A stretch of 14,589 bases of DNA, from positions 1-14,589 of the forward strand of contig PUNP01000378.1 in the NCBI GenBank assembly GCA_003551785.1. The letters run 5' to 3'. This DNA is from Candidatus Brocadiaceae bacterium. GTDB taxonomy: Bacteria; Planctomycetota; Brocadiia; SM23-32. Of this stretch, positions 7,978-14,589 are shown one piece after another; the first letter of the stretch is position 1; each line of letters opens with the position of its first letter. The notes beneath the pieces were generated by a model. It was not told the DNA's origin. It was given only the letters and a program-made list of their open reading frames with translations, and did not search any database. The position numbers and the translations under genes are program-made.

Positions 7978-9039
7978 ATGAGTTTGAACTATAAGTATGA
8001 AGCCTTTTTTGTTGTAATGATTTTGCTCTCTCTGTTGTCACGGACGGGGTTCACGGCCGTATCGGACCTCGATTTTGAGCAGATGCAGCAGGACGAAATC
8101 ACTGAATTGGCGTTGGGAGCCGACCGTGCCCGGGTGCGTGCGCAGGCGGTGGGTCGGCTGGACGATGAGAAGCTTTTGGCTGAAATTGCTATGGAAGACG
8201 GGTCGTGGTCGGTAAGGAGTGCAGCTCTTTCCAATATTTCCGGCCAGGAGTATTTAACCCGGGTTATTATGGAATCCGGTTATTGGGAGGATGTTCGCCG
8301 TGTTGCCATCAGGAGGGTGGATGACAATGATCTTCTGGCGAAGCTCGCCAAAGAGTGTCGGTTTTGGGACTCGCGCCATGCCGCGCTCGAAAAAATAGAT
8401 GATACTTCCCTGCTTGCCGAGCTTGCTTTAGAGGCTGATTTTTGGGATGTGCGGCGGGCTGCGGTGCGCAGAATCGATGATCACGAGGTTCTTGCGGAAG
8501 CGGCAGTCAATGATCCCGACTGGAAAGTTCGCCTGGCCGCGGTGAAAAGCCTCGGCGACGAAAGCCTGGCCTCAAAGATCGCTGTGTCGGATAAACATCC
8601 ACAAGTGCGCGCCGGAGCCGTCAGGCAGTTGACCGATGGTTCATTGCTAAAAAAAATAGCCGTGAACAGTGAATATCCGGCTGTGCGCATAGCGGCAATC
8701 GAAAAAATCGACGACAGCTTACTGACGGCGGATATCGCTGGAGACGAAAAGCAGCCTGTAGAGGTGAGAAAGGCGGCTCTGAGAAGAGTTAAAGACCAAT
8801 CCTTGCTGACTGAGATTACCCTGAATGATGAAGAACCCGAACTTCGACGTGCCGCACTTTCAGCACTCTCAGACAGTGCAATCGCGGCTCGCGCGGCTGT
8901 AGAAGACGCTTGTTGGTCGGTCAGGTATGAGGCGGTTAAGATAACTGATGACAGAGACGTCTTGGGCAGTGTAGCCGAGCATGACGAGGATAAAGTTGTG
9001 CGAACCCTTGCATTAGAAAGGCTTGCAAGAATTCGCTGA
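7978..9039 (+). CDS. Exported HEAT-like alpha-solenoid repeat protein
   Basis: 353 residues. ATG 7978 lies 2 bases after the previous stop, with GGAGG at 7963-7967 inside the end of the upstream gene, so translation is probably coupled. Residues 9-27 form a hydrophobic signal segment (FFVVMILLSLLSRTGFTA). From about residue 41 to the end there are twelve consecutive units of about 26 residues with the pattern L-L-A-x-I-A-x-x-[W/P]-x-V-R-x-A-A-V-x-x-[I/L]-x-D. This is a HEAT-like helix-turn-helix signature, related in style to LRV repeats. Repeats 2-6 and 11 mostly carry W before the V-R; repeats 7-10 carry P. There is no enzymatic domain. Solenoids of this kind act as binding scaffolds. Given its place between the propellers and the beta-helix gene, it is probably a periplasmic adaptor for them. 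Confidence 0.85.
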   Translation: MSLNYKYEAFFVVMILLSLLSRTGFTAVSDLDFEQMQQDEITELALGADRARVRAQAVGRLDDEKLLAEIAMEDGSWSVRSAALSNISGQEYLTRVIMESGYWEDVRRVAIRRVDDNDLLAKLAKECRFWDSRHAALEKIDDTSLLAELALEADFWDVRRAAVRRIDDHEVLAEAAVNDPDWKVRLAAVKSLGDESLASKIAVSDKHPQVRAGAVRQLTDGSLLKKIAVNSEYPAVRIAAIEKIDDSLLTADIAGDEKQPVEVRKAALRRVKDQSLLTEITLNDEEPELRRAALSALSDSAIAARAAVEDACWSVRYEAVKITDDRDVLGSVAEHDEDKVVRTLALERLARIR

Positions 9040-9064
9040 TGACCTGAAAACAGTTTTTTCGAAT

Positions 9065-9070
9065 GAGGAG
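9065..9070 (+). promoter_or_regulatory. Ribosome binding site that sets the beta-helix gene start
   Basis: GAGGAG lies 7 bases before ATG 9078. The ATG at 9063 is in the same frame, but it immediately precedes this site and has no purine-rich site of its own. This decides the start in favour of 9078. Confidence 0.75.
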
Positions 9071-9077
9071 AACAAGA

Positions 9078-10706
9078 ATGAATACTTTTGTCAGAAGATT
9101 GTCGTCGGGTGTTTTGGTTGCGGCCTTTTTAAGTTTGATTTTTTTGAGTTCATACAGTCTTTTTGCCGAAGAGGCCCGTGATGTGGATACTCCGCCCGGT
9201 CCCTGGCATGAGCTTGAACGTTACGCGCATATTACGAGGCCGGAGAAAGGGGATGAAGTGAGCATGAGCGATGAGGTTCGCGCCTTTGTTGATTCCATGC
9301 TTTCGGACTCGCGCATGGGCGCGGCGTCGAAAACCTTTGCCCATTCGGACGCCTGGGGTTCTCTTGGCCCGGATGCCCCCGCCGGCCCCGAGCGGCACGA
9401 GCTTCCCCGCCCTGAGGAGACCAGGACACTTGATTTGCCCGAACCCGGCGGCGACCGCGGCAGCGGCACGGCCGATGATCCCTGGCGCGGCGTTATCGGT
9501 GAATACCTGTCACAATACGAATTCACGGACTCCAGGGCGCATCCCAACCGTATCAGGGCGCGTTTTGACAGGCGAGCCGAAGGTTTCCCGACAGAGACAC
9601 AGTGGCCTTCACTTGATTCTTTAACGCAAGACTATATGGGAGAGCTGGATTACTCCCCCTACCTTTTGGAAATTCCGGCGGGCCACTACATTGAATCGAC
9701 GGTCACTGTTCCGCCCGGGTTCTGGCTTAAGGCTGATGGCCGAGTTGTCATACGCCCCGAGCTGGGCGAGGGGGGAGTTTCCTCGCCGCTGATCGACCTC
9801 CATATCCGATCCGGCCTTGAGGGCGCCGTGCTCAATGCCGACAATGTCCCGAGTTTCAGAACGGATGTATTTCCCTGTGAACTGAGGGATAATGAGGAGT
9901 TGCGGGTACGCTCGGGGGAAAGCCTGACGGCCGTGCTCTGTGGACACGGGGCTTACGTCGTGGACAACCATATAAAGAACTTCACCCACAGCGGCATCCG
10001 GGGCGCCGGTACGCGGGGCAATAAAGGGTCATATGTGCATGTACTGGGCAACGTTATTGAAAACATAGGCTACAGCGGGATACGCACCCAGTTGCGCTGG
10101 CTTGTTATGGACAATCACGTCAGGCACTGTGGCTATCTTCGCCCTTCCGGGGCCGGAGGAGATGATGGTATAATAGTAAGTGAATCCTTTGAGACAGTAG
10201 TTGTGAATAATATTATTATAGGCGGGCGTGGGGATGCAGAACGTGCGGCGGCGCGCCATGTGCTCAGCGGCCAGCGGCCGGTTTACTCTTTTGTTGCCGG
10301 TAACATTTCAATAGCTGACGGCGCAACTCGTAATAATGTGGGTTTTTCCGACGGTGCACATTATAACTTTTTCATCGGCAACCTCGTTCTCGGCACCGGT
10401 TCTCAGGAAGGTTGGAGCATCCAGGCCGGATTTTCTCTGAACGGGTACGGCAATACTGTCGAATATAATGCAGTCTTTGATAATTCCCGGGGTGCTCGCA
10501 CAGGTTCACGTTGGGATGAGGAAACGGCAAATCTTATACGAAACAATTACTTTGAATATCGTCGCGGAGGCATCCACCGCAGTGGATCCCGAGGCGTGCA
10601 TTATATAGAAACGGGTAATAACTGGAATCGTTTTCGCGAAGCAAAAGCGGAACTGAACCCTCCGGAAGATTTCGGTCTGTTCATACATAGACGGGACAAG
10701 GATTGA
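9078..10706 (+). CDS. Exported right-handed parallel beta-helix protein
   Basis: 542 residues. It begins with a signal peptide (MNTFVRRLSSGVLVAAFLSL, cleavage near LFA/EE). Residues about 30-190 are rich in P, D, R and E and look like a linker or an uncharacterised domain; they include GSGTADDPW, a phrase often seen near the start of beta-helix proteins. Residues 195-235 (IPAGHYIESTVTVPPGFWLK) look like the N-terminal cap of a pectate-lyase-like helix. Residues about 295-515 carry repeating N-x-[I/V]-x-[N/D]-x-x-x-x-G-I turns (HVLGNVIENIGYSGIR, VVNNIIIGG, NTVEYNAVFDN). The family includes polysaccharide lyases, epimerases and NosD-like proteins, but no catalytic set could be recognised. It is the last gene of the operon, 38 bases after the solenoid gene. 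Polysaccharide binding or modification is an inference. Confidence 0.82.
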   Translation: MNTFVRRLSSGVLVAAFLSLIFLSSYSLFAEEARDVDTPPGPWHELERYAHITRPEKGDEVSMSDEVRAFVDSMLSDSRMGAASKTFAHSDAWGSLGPDAPAGPERHELPRPEETRTLDLPEPGGDRGSGTADDPWRGVIGEYLSQYEFTDSRAHPNRIRARFDRRAEGFPTETQWPSLDSLTQDYMGELDYSPYLLEIPAGHYIESTVTVPPGFWLKADGRVVIRPELGEGGVSSPLIDLHIRSGLEGAVLNADNVPSFRTDVFPCELRDNEELRVRSGESLTAVLCGHGAYVVDNHIKNFTHSGIRGAGTRGNKGSYVHVLGNVIENIGYSGIRTQLRWLVMDNHVRHCGYLRPSGAGGDDGIIVSESFETVVVNNIIIGGRGDAERAAARHVLSGQRPVYSFVAGNISIADGATRNNVGFSDGAHYNFFIGNLVLGTGSQEGWSIQAGFSLNGYGNTVEYNAVFDNSRGARTGSRWDEETANLIRNNYFEYRRGGIHRSGSRGVHYIETGNNWNRFREAKAELNPPEDFGLFIHRRDKD

Positions 10707-10780
10707 GCTTCCTTGCTCTTACAAACCGGTATGACAGTGGTAAATTGAGGTGGTTTTCTGGATAATTATCAGGTGTTTGT

Positions 10781-10808
10781 TTGACAAAATAGGCAAAATG
10801 AGTATAAT
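10781..10808 (+). promoter_or_regulatory. Exact-consensus sigma70 promoter for the membrane protein gene
   Basis: TTGACA (10781-10786) and TATAAT (10803-10808) are separated by 16 bases. Both hexamers match the housekeeping consensus exactly. Transcription would start near 10814-10816 and give an untranslated leader of about 46 bases. It marks the end of the upstream operon and makes the next gene independently expressed. Confidence 0.82.
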
Positions 10809-10849
10809 TAATGATAATGAACTTTTATTTCAGTTTCTTTTTTTAGATA

Positions 10850-10855
10850 GGGAGG
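10850..10855 (+). promoter_or_regulatory. Ribosome binding site of the membrane protein gene
   Basis: GGGAGG lies 5 bases before ATG 10861. It selects this start over the GTG at 10750, which lies upstream of the promoter hexamers and so could not be on the transcript from that promoter. Confidence 0.8.
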
Positions 10856-10860
10856 CGCTT

Positions 10861-11673
10861 ATGTTGGCTACAATGTGGAGTAGTGTTTTGACGTTGATTC
10901 TTGCTGTGGCGGCGTTGGTTGTTTACGTTAAGGGAGTGCGATATGATAAGTCTTGGGCTACCCCCGTTATGACGCTGCTCGTGTTAGGCGCTGTTGTAGC
11001 AGTAATTTTGCCTCGTACGCCCCAGTGGCGGCGCAGGCAGATGGCGCGAAGGATGGGACCCTCTTATGAGTCAGTGGAGTATTTGGCAGAGAAACTGGCC
11101 CCCCAGCTTTCAGACGGCGCTCGCGTACTTGTGTTGCGCGATTTGGTAGAGGCCGAGATGATGGAGCTTGAAGACGAGGAGTATTTTAATGATGATTATT
11201 CTGTTCCCACGGTTGAGGAATCTGTGTCTGAAATATCCGAAGGGATTGCCAGGGCTTTTCGGAGAGGTGCGGGTTTCGATATTGAGATTGTTGCCAATGT
11301 TCCGCCTAAATTAGATGCTTACGATTATGATGATTATTATATCCTAATCGAAGAACCCACCGTTGGGGCTTTGGATGACGCTATTGCCCCTTATGAGGAT
11401 GATCTGGACCTTATCATTTCAATGATCAACCTTCCCGGCCAGCCCTATGATGGAATCTATGAGTTGGAATATTTGGCGTTCTATGATTGGGCCAATGTTC
11501 CGCTTTTTGCCTGGGATGCAGGCAGGATTGAGGATAGCGAGGTAATACGTAACTATATCGAAGATGGGTTGCTGGCGGCCGTTGCCTTTCGCCATCCCGA
11601 CAGGGAGATTGGGTTGATGGCTGTTTCTCAGGATAATCTTGGTGAGCTGCCTGAAGTCAGCCCGCCTTATTAG
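10861..11673 (+). CDS. Two-helix membrane protein of unknown family
   Basis: 270 residues; I do not recognise the family. Two hydrophobic helices stand at the N-terminus, residues about 6-25 (WSSVLTLILAVAALVVYV) and 34-52 (ATPVMTLLVLGAVVAVIL), joined by a short charged loop and followed by the basic stretch QWRRRQMARRM. By the positive-inside rule the basic stretch favours a cytoplasmic C-terminal domain. The remaining 200 residues are strongly acidic, with an alternating pattern suggesting an alpha/beta domain (ARVLVLRDL, FDIEIVANVP, DYDDYYILIEEP, DLDLIISMINLPG, GLLAAVAFRHPD). The D/Y-rich segment DAYDYDDYYILIEEP is striking. There are no cysteines after the membrane part. It lies alone behind its own strong promoter, between the propeller operon and the DUF4159 gene. 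A function cannot be assigned. Confidence 0.8.
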   Translation: MLATMWSSVLTLILAVAALVVYVKGVRYDKSWATPVMTLLVLGAVVAVILPRTPQWRRRQMARRMGPSYESVEYLAEKLAPQLSDGARVLVLRDLVEAEMMELEDEEYFNDDYSVPTVEESVSEISEGIARAFRRGAGFDIEIVANVPPKLDAYDYDDYYILIEEPTVGALDDAIAPYEDDLDLIISMINLPGQPYDGIYELEYLAFYDWANVPLFAWDAGRIEDSEVIRNYIEDGLLAAVAFRHPDREIGLMAVSQDNLGELPEVSPPY

Positions 11674-11992
11674 ACTGTCAGAAATATATTGACCAATCCT
11701 GTGAAAAGATGCCGGGTATCGTTGTTTTGCCGCCGGGAGTGCGAGTTTTCCAATTAGCATTTTCGGATTCACGGTCTGCTCAGCGGACTTTTGGACTTTT
11801 AAGTAAGTTCTCAGCGAACTGCGTCTCATTTTTATGTCTCACCCCTGAAACCGCCGCCTGAGGCTGCCGGGAGAGTGAGGCGTTCTAGCCCGTCTGCTAT
11901 CAGTCAGTACGTATGAGACGTCCGATAAAACCGGTCACTCCATGGCGCACTTCATGCTTGTGCAGGTTTTCTGCAGCGATAGCCACCCAATT
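11674..11992. other. Intergenic stretch with small inverted repeats
   Basis: No gene is supported here. Two small hairpins occur in tandem: GTCTG-ctcag-CGGAC (11774-11788, with one G-T pair) and AGTTC-tcagc-GAACT (11806-11820), both with loops containing TCAG. Between them GGACTTTT occurs twice back to back (11785-11800). The first hairpin is followed directly by TTTT, so it could act as a weak terminator for the membrane protein gene. Further on, CGTCTCAT (11822-11829) is the inverse of ATGAGACG (11913-11920), with CTCAC (11838-11842) and GTGAG (11875-11879) nested inside. A reverse open frame covers part of this stretch but lacks a ribosome site and runs into the opposite-strand gene. Confidence 0.6.
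11774..11800 (+). terminator. Possible weak terminator after the membrane protein gene
   Basis: A five-base-pair stem (11774-11778 with 11784-11788, one G-T pair) is followed by TTTT and then a second TTTT eight bases on. It lies about 100 bases after the stop codon. The stem is short and the T-run broken, so termination would be inefficient. Confidence 0.3.
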
Positions 11993-12021
11993 TTGACATG
12001 AACTTCAGTATCGTTTATAAT
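11993..12021 (+). promoter_or_regulatory. Exact-consensus sigma70 promoter for the DUF4159 gene
   Basis: TTGACA (11993-11998) and TATAAT (12016-12021) are separated by exactly 17 bases, the optimal arrangement for the housekeeping sigma factor. Transcription would start near 12028. Confidence 0.88.
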
Positions 12022-12027
12022 AACCAC

Positions 12028-12163
12028 TGATTGGTTGTTAGTCCTCAGTGAATACCGCAGCATCATCAGCGACAAAGAGCACTGTGTTGATGAGCTGAAG
12101 AGGAGCACTGAATATTTACCGTATAAGTTAGCAAATTCCTCAAATCCTCCAGGAGGTTTCAGA
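12028..12163 (+). other. Structured 5' leader of the DUF4159 gene
   Basis: The predicted transcript has about 135 untranslated bases. A stem forms between CAGC (12058-12061) plus TCATCA (12063-12068) and TGATGA (12088-12093) plus GCTG (12094-12097), with one bulged A and a loop of about 19 bases. TCAGTG (12045-12050) and CACTGA (12106-12111) can pair outside it. GAGCACTG occurs twice in the same orientation (12077-12084 and 12103-12110). No known riboswitch class was recognised. The leader is also open in frame with the gene from TTG 12035, but that codon lacks a ribosome site. Confidence 0.5.
12146..12156 (+). promoter_or_regulatory. Ribosome binding site overlapped by a palindrome
   Basis: AGGAGG (12151-12156) stands 7 bases before ATG 12164 and sets the start. 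The five bases before it are CCTCC, so the whole is the palindrome CCTCC-A-GGAGG. CCTCC is the sequence of the 16S anti-Shine-Dalgarno, so this copy could pair with a ribosome site elsewhere in the same or another RNA. The one-base loop is too tight for the two halves to pair fully within one molecule. Confidence 0.7.
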
Positions 12164-13714
12164 ATGGGCAAAAAATTGAAAAAATCGGTTTTTGCTTCTT
12201 TTATAGGCTTATTGTTTTTAACTACCTCTGCCGCAGCTAATGAAGATGCCTGGCTTATTCGGGCCAGGGAGGATACGGGCTATGAACCCCCTAAAACCAT
12301 CCAATCCGCGGAAACAAGAGGTGGTGCTTCTGCTCCTGTACAGCTTATGAGGCAATCTGAACGAAAGAAACCTCCTGAGCCGGATTATTTGGTTGGTAAA
12401 GTGATCTGGGGGGAATCTGCTACATTCACTGAAGGCTCCGGTGGGGAGATGGAGGTTGATGATTGGAACCTTGTCCCGGGAGATGTTGCCAATCTCATCG
12501 ATGCAGGACGTTCCGTCGGGCAGGACTATCATTGGAGTAATGTGCATCTTGACGAATTCAGTTACGATCCGGATAAGATGCCTGTTCTGTTTATAAGTGG
12601 TGTACGTACCTTGAGGATAAGCGATAGTCATCAGGCTCAACTCAGACAATATGTTTTGGATGGTGGGATGATTATACTCGATTCTGTCTATGGGTCGCCT
12701 CATTTTACCGAATCTGCGAGGGAGACCTTCCAGAGCATATTTCCTGGCAGGCCATTCAGGATTCTACCCGAGGACCATCCCGTTATGGAAACGTATTACG
12801 AGGTAAATCTTGAGAATCATCCCGTACAGTCCGATGATGACCGTCCCCATCTTGAAGGTATCTATATAGGAGCTCGGGTTGGTGTTTTGCTCTCTCCTTT
12901 TGGCATGGGCACGGGTTTGGTCGGAGAACAGGATGTTTTTGAAAAACTCAGGGAAAGAGGTCTCGAACCCCGTTATATGAATAAGGAGTATGCCCAGCGC
13001 CTTGCCACCAATTTTGTCGGTTATTCGGTAGGCTATGCCGAGGTTGGCGAAGTTCAGGGGAAATCTGAGCATTATGGTAAGGCAGACAGAGATTCGGCAA
13101 CGGATGAATTTGTGTTCGCTCAAATTCGTCATGAGGGTGCTTGGGATGTCCATCCGGGTTCTGCGAATGCCTTACTTAGACAACTTAGACAAAAATCCGC
13201 TATAAGCGTGCATTTGAGAAGGCAGGCCGTAAGTCTGGCTGAAGATGATCTCTCACCCTATACTTTCCTCTACCTTACGGGACTGGATACTTTTGAGTTT
13301 TCTCATGATGAGAGGGAAGCATTAAGGGATTTCATTAACAATGGCGGGTTTCTGCTGGTGAATAACGGCCTTGGATTAAGCCGATTTCATCAAGCCGTTA
13401 CCAGGGAATTAAATAACATTTTCCCCGATTCCAATTTGGAGAGTATTAGCTCTGAGCATGAGATATTCCACATAATGACTCCAGCCTATCATGTTAATTA
13501 TACTTCCGTTATTCGGCGTAATGAGCCCGAGCTTGGTAACACTCCCTTGCTCATGGGGATTGAGCATGATGGTGAACTTGCAGTGGTTTATAGTCCTTAC
13601 GATCTTGAAGGAGGCTGGCTCAATATTGAGGATATACCGCTTATGCGAGGGTTTGAGAATCAATCAGCTCAGAACCTGGGTATGAACCTTCTCGTCTATT
13701 CCATGCTGCGATAA
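12164..13714 (+). CDS. Exported protein with two DUF4159 units
   Basis: 516 residues. The signal peptide is MGKKLKKSVFASFIGLLFLT with cleavage near SAAA/NE. After a linker come two homologous units, about 75-300 and 316-516. Both follow the DUF4159 pattern: a start like DYLVGKVIWG or EFVFAQIRHEGAWDV, a strand before a turn (MPVLFISGVRTL / YTFLYLTGLDTF), a helix and glycine turn (LRQYVLDGGMIILDS / LRDFINNGGFLLVNN), then IFPGRPFRILPEDHPV / IFPDSNLESISSEHEI, and a late strand (VGVLLSPFGMGTG / LAVVYSPYDLEGGW). DUF4159 resembles the class I glutamine amidotransferase fold, but no catalytic Cys is seen at the expected nucleophile turn, so it is probably non-enzymatic here. In planctomycetes related proteins often sit near MoxR/DUF58/VWA genes, absent here. 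It is expressed from its own strong promoter. Confidence 0.85.
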   Translation: MGKKLKKSVFASFIGLLFLTTSAAANEDAWLIRAREDTGYEPPKTIQSAETRGGASAPVQLMRQSERKKPPEPDYLVGKVIWGESATFTEGSGGEMEVDDWNLVPGDVANLIDAGRSVGQDYHWSNVHLDEFSYDPDKMPVLFISGVRTLRISDSHQAQLRQYVLDGGMIILDSVYGSPHFTESARETFQSIFPGRPFRILPEDHPVMETYYEVNLENHPVQSDDDRPHLEGIYIGARVGVLLSPFGMGTGLVGEQDVFEKLRERGLEPRYMNKEYAQRLATNFVGYSVGYAEVGEVQGKSEHYGKADRDSATDEFVFAQIRHEGAWDVHPGSANALLRQLRQKSAISVHLRRQAVSLAEDDLSPYTFLYLTGLDTFEFSHDEREALRDFINNGGFLLVNNGLGLSRFHQAVTRELNNIFPDSNLESISSEHEIFHIMTPAYHVNYTSVIRRNEPELGNTPLLMGIEHDGELAVVYSPYDLEGGWLNIEDIPLMRGFENQSAQNLGMNLLVYSMLR

Positions 13715-13721
13715 GAAGTGC

Positions 13722-14589
13722 TCAGGTGAAAATTTCCTTGACTGCTTCCAGATATCCATATCCATGCAGATCATCGGGTTGTAAATAGCTTGTTTCTGTC
13801 CATTCATTCCAGCTGTTAATGGTCAAAAGAGGCTTCTGCTCAGGATGCTCTTTGATGTAGCAACGCGCCTTTTCAAGAGCCTTTTGAAAGTTTTCAGGCG
13901 TGTTATTTTTGACGACAGGGGATTTATACTCTGTAAACCGAGGATTGTTGTCCCATCCCACAGATATATGAGGATAATAGGGGATATTATATTCTTGGTC
14001 GATCCTGCTCCATTGTTCAACTACATCATCTACGATTTCCATGTAATCGCGGTTTGCATCCGTGAAATGGACAAACTGGTAATGAGTCAGGCTGTCAAAG
14101 GCCAACAATTGCACCATCTCCCTTTGCGTGGTGCCTTTTGTGTTATCGACCCCGCTAATGTTGTATTCAGCTTTACGGAGGCAGAGCTGGAGATGAAGCC
14201 CCTTTAATCCGCTTTTCCTGGCCCGTCCCCTGAACCAGTCCAGTGCATCACGAGCAGCATCAGGCCCACCCAGACCCTGTATTAACTTCTGCAGATCATA
14301 AATCATGAAGACGGGTTTACCGTCAATAGTGTAATAAGATGGATGGTTAAAATAGAGTTCTATCAGCCGCTCGGCCACCCGCTCAAACTCCTTACGATCA
14401 ACATCCGCACGCCAGATGATGTTATCTGGTTGCGAACTGGAGAGCCTTTTGTCCCAAATCGGCAACACATCGTGATTGGCCCACATCAGGTAGAATTTAA
14501 CCCGGTCATTGTTGCTTGCCAGCAGGTAGCCATTATTCAAACAGGTTTCAAGGAATGGTCGTCGATCATACCAATACCAATCGTAGATA
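13722..14589 (-). CDS. GH99-like/WbsX-family glycan-processing protein (5' end outside window)
   Basis: About 289 codons are visible; the frame is open to the window edge, so the N-terminus is missing. The TTG at 14540 is not the start, because the family motif YDWYWYD (just inside the window edge) lies upstream of it in frame. Further family-like segments are FYLMWANHD, the strand PVFMIYD, HISVGWDNNPR and NSWNEWTE (13794-13817) near the C-terminus. Together these match the WbsX family (Pfam Glyco_tran_WbsX), which has a TIM-barrel fold related to glycoside hydrolase family 99 and occurs in polysaccharide biosynthesis or degradation loci. No signal peptide can be judged. It converges on the DUF4159 gene, with 7 bases between the stops, and probably belongs to a separate operon beyond the window. 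Confidence 0.87.
   Translation of the reverse strand, partial: IYDWYWYDRRPFLETCLNNGYLLASNNDRVKFYLMWANHDVLPIWDKRLSSSQPDNIIWRADVDRKEFERVAERLIELYFNHPSYYTIDGKPVFMIYDLQKLIQGLGGPDAARDALDWFRGRARKSGLKGLHLQLCLRKAEYNISGVDNTKGTTQREMVQLLAFDSLTHYQFVHFTDANRDYMEIVDDVVEQWSRIDQEYNIPYYPHISVGWDNNPRFTEYKSPVVKNNTPENFQKALEKARCYIKEHPEQKPLLTINSWNEWTETSYLQPDDLHGYGYLEAVKEIFT

Noticed and set aside
10697..10715. Stem CAAGGA/TCCTTG at the end of the beta-helix gene as a terminator
   Set aside because: Only six base pairs with no T-run after it; not enough to call termination.
11419..11829. Reverse-strand open frame covering the end of the membrane protein gene and the following spacer
   Set aside because: It overlaps a supported gene by about 250 bases and has no ribosome site; the spacer part is better explained by small inverted repeats.
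12035..12163. In-frame N-terminal extension of the DUF4159 gene from TTG 12035
   Set aside because: No ribosome site, a start only about 7 bases after the predicted transcript start, and it would bury the signal peptide; AGGAGG before ATG 12164 is decisive.

Overview
The window reads as chromosomal DNA of a Gram-negative bacterium, most likely from the PVC group (Planctomycetes, Verrucomicrobia, Kiritimatiellota, Lentisphaerae). This is an inference. It rests on very large exported PQQ-type beta-propeller proteins beginning W-P-M-W-R-x-D-A-S, an exported DUF4159 protein, an exported parallel beta-helix protein and a WbsX/GH99-like gene. No rRNA, tRNA, CRISPR array, transposase or phage gene was seen.

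Layout. Bases 1-360 hold no credible gene but are packed with nine hairpin-forming palindromes. Bases 391-10706 look like one forward operon of four exported proteins: two tandem paralogues of about 1250-1270 residues (391-4149 and 4166-7975), a twelve-repeat HEAT-like alpha-solenoid (7978-9039) and a right-handed beta-helix protein (9078-10706). Gaps are 16, 2 and 38 bases. Each giant paralogue has a signal peptide, a PQQ-type propeller, a methyltransferase-like Rossmann domain with a degenerate SAM loop, a second propeller with a conserved cysteine cluster, and a malectin-like C-terminal domain.

Two separately promoted genes follow. A two-helix membrane protein of unknown family (10861-11673) lies behind a promoter with exact TTGACA/TATAAT hexamers. 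An exported protein with two DUF4159 units (12164-13714) lies behind a second exact-consensus promoter and a leader of about 135 bases with a stem-loop. The gap at 11674-11992 holds twin small hairpins and other inverted repeats. The window ends with a reverse-strand GH99-like/WbsX gene, cut by the window edge and converging on the DUF4159 gene with 7 bases between the stop codons.

Working together. Nearly every forward gene product is predicted to leave the cytoplasm, and the first four consist of repeat folds that serve as scaffolds or ligand-binding surfaces. The simplest reading is a set of envelope or surface proteins that bind or process a carbohydrate or another ligand. No catalytic activity can be assigned from sequence alone. 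The most unusual points are the methyltransferase-like fold inside exported propeller proteins, the mirror-symmetric hairpin array upstream, and the pair of exact-consensus promoters in the second half.
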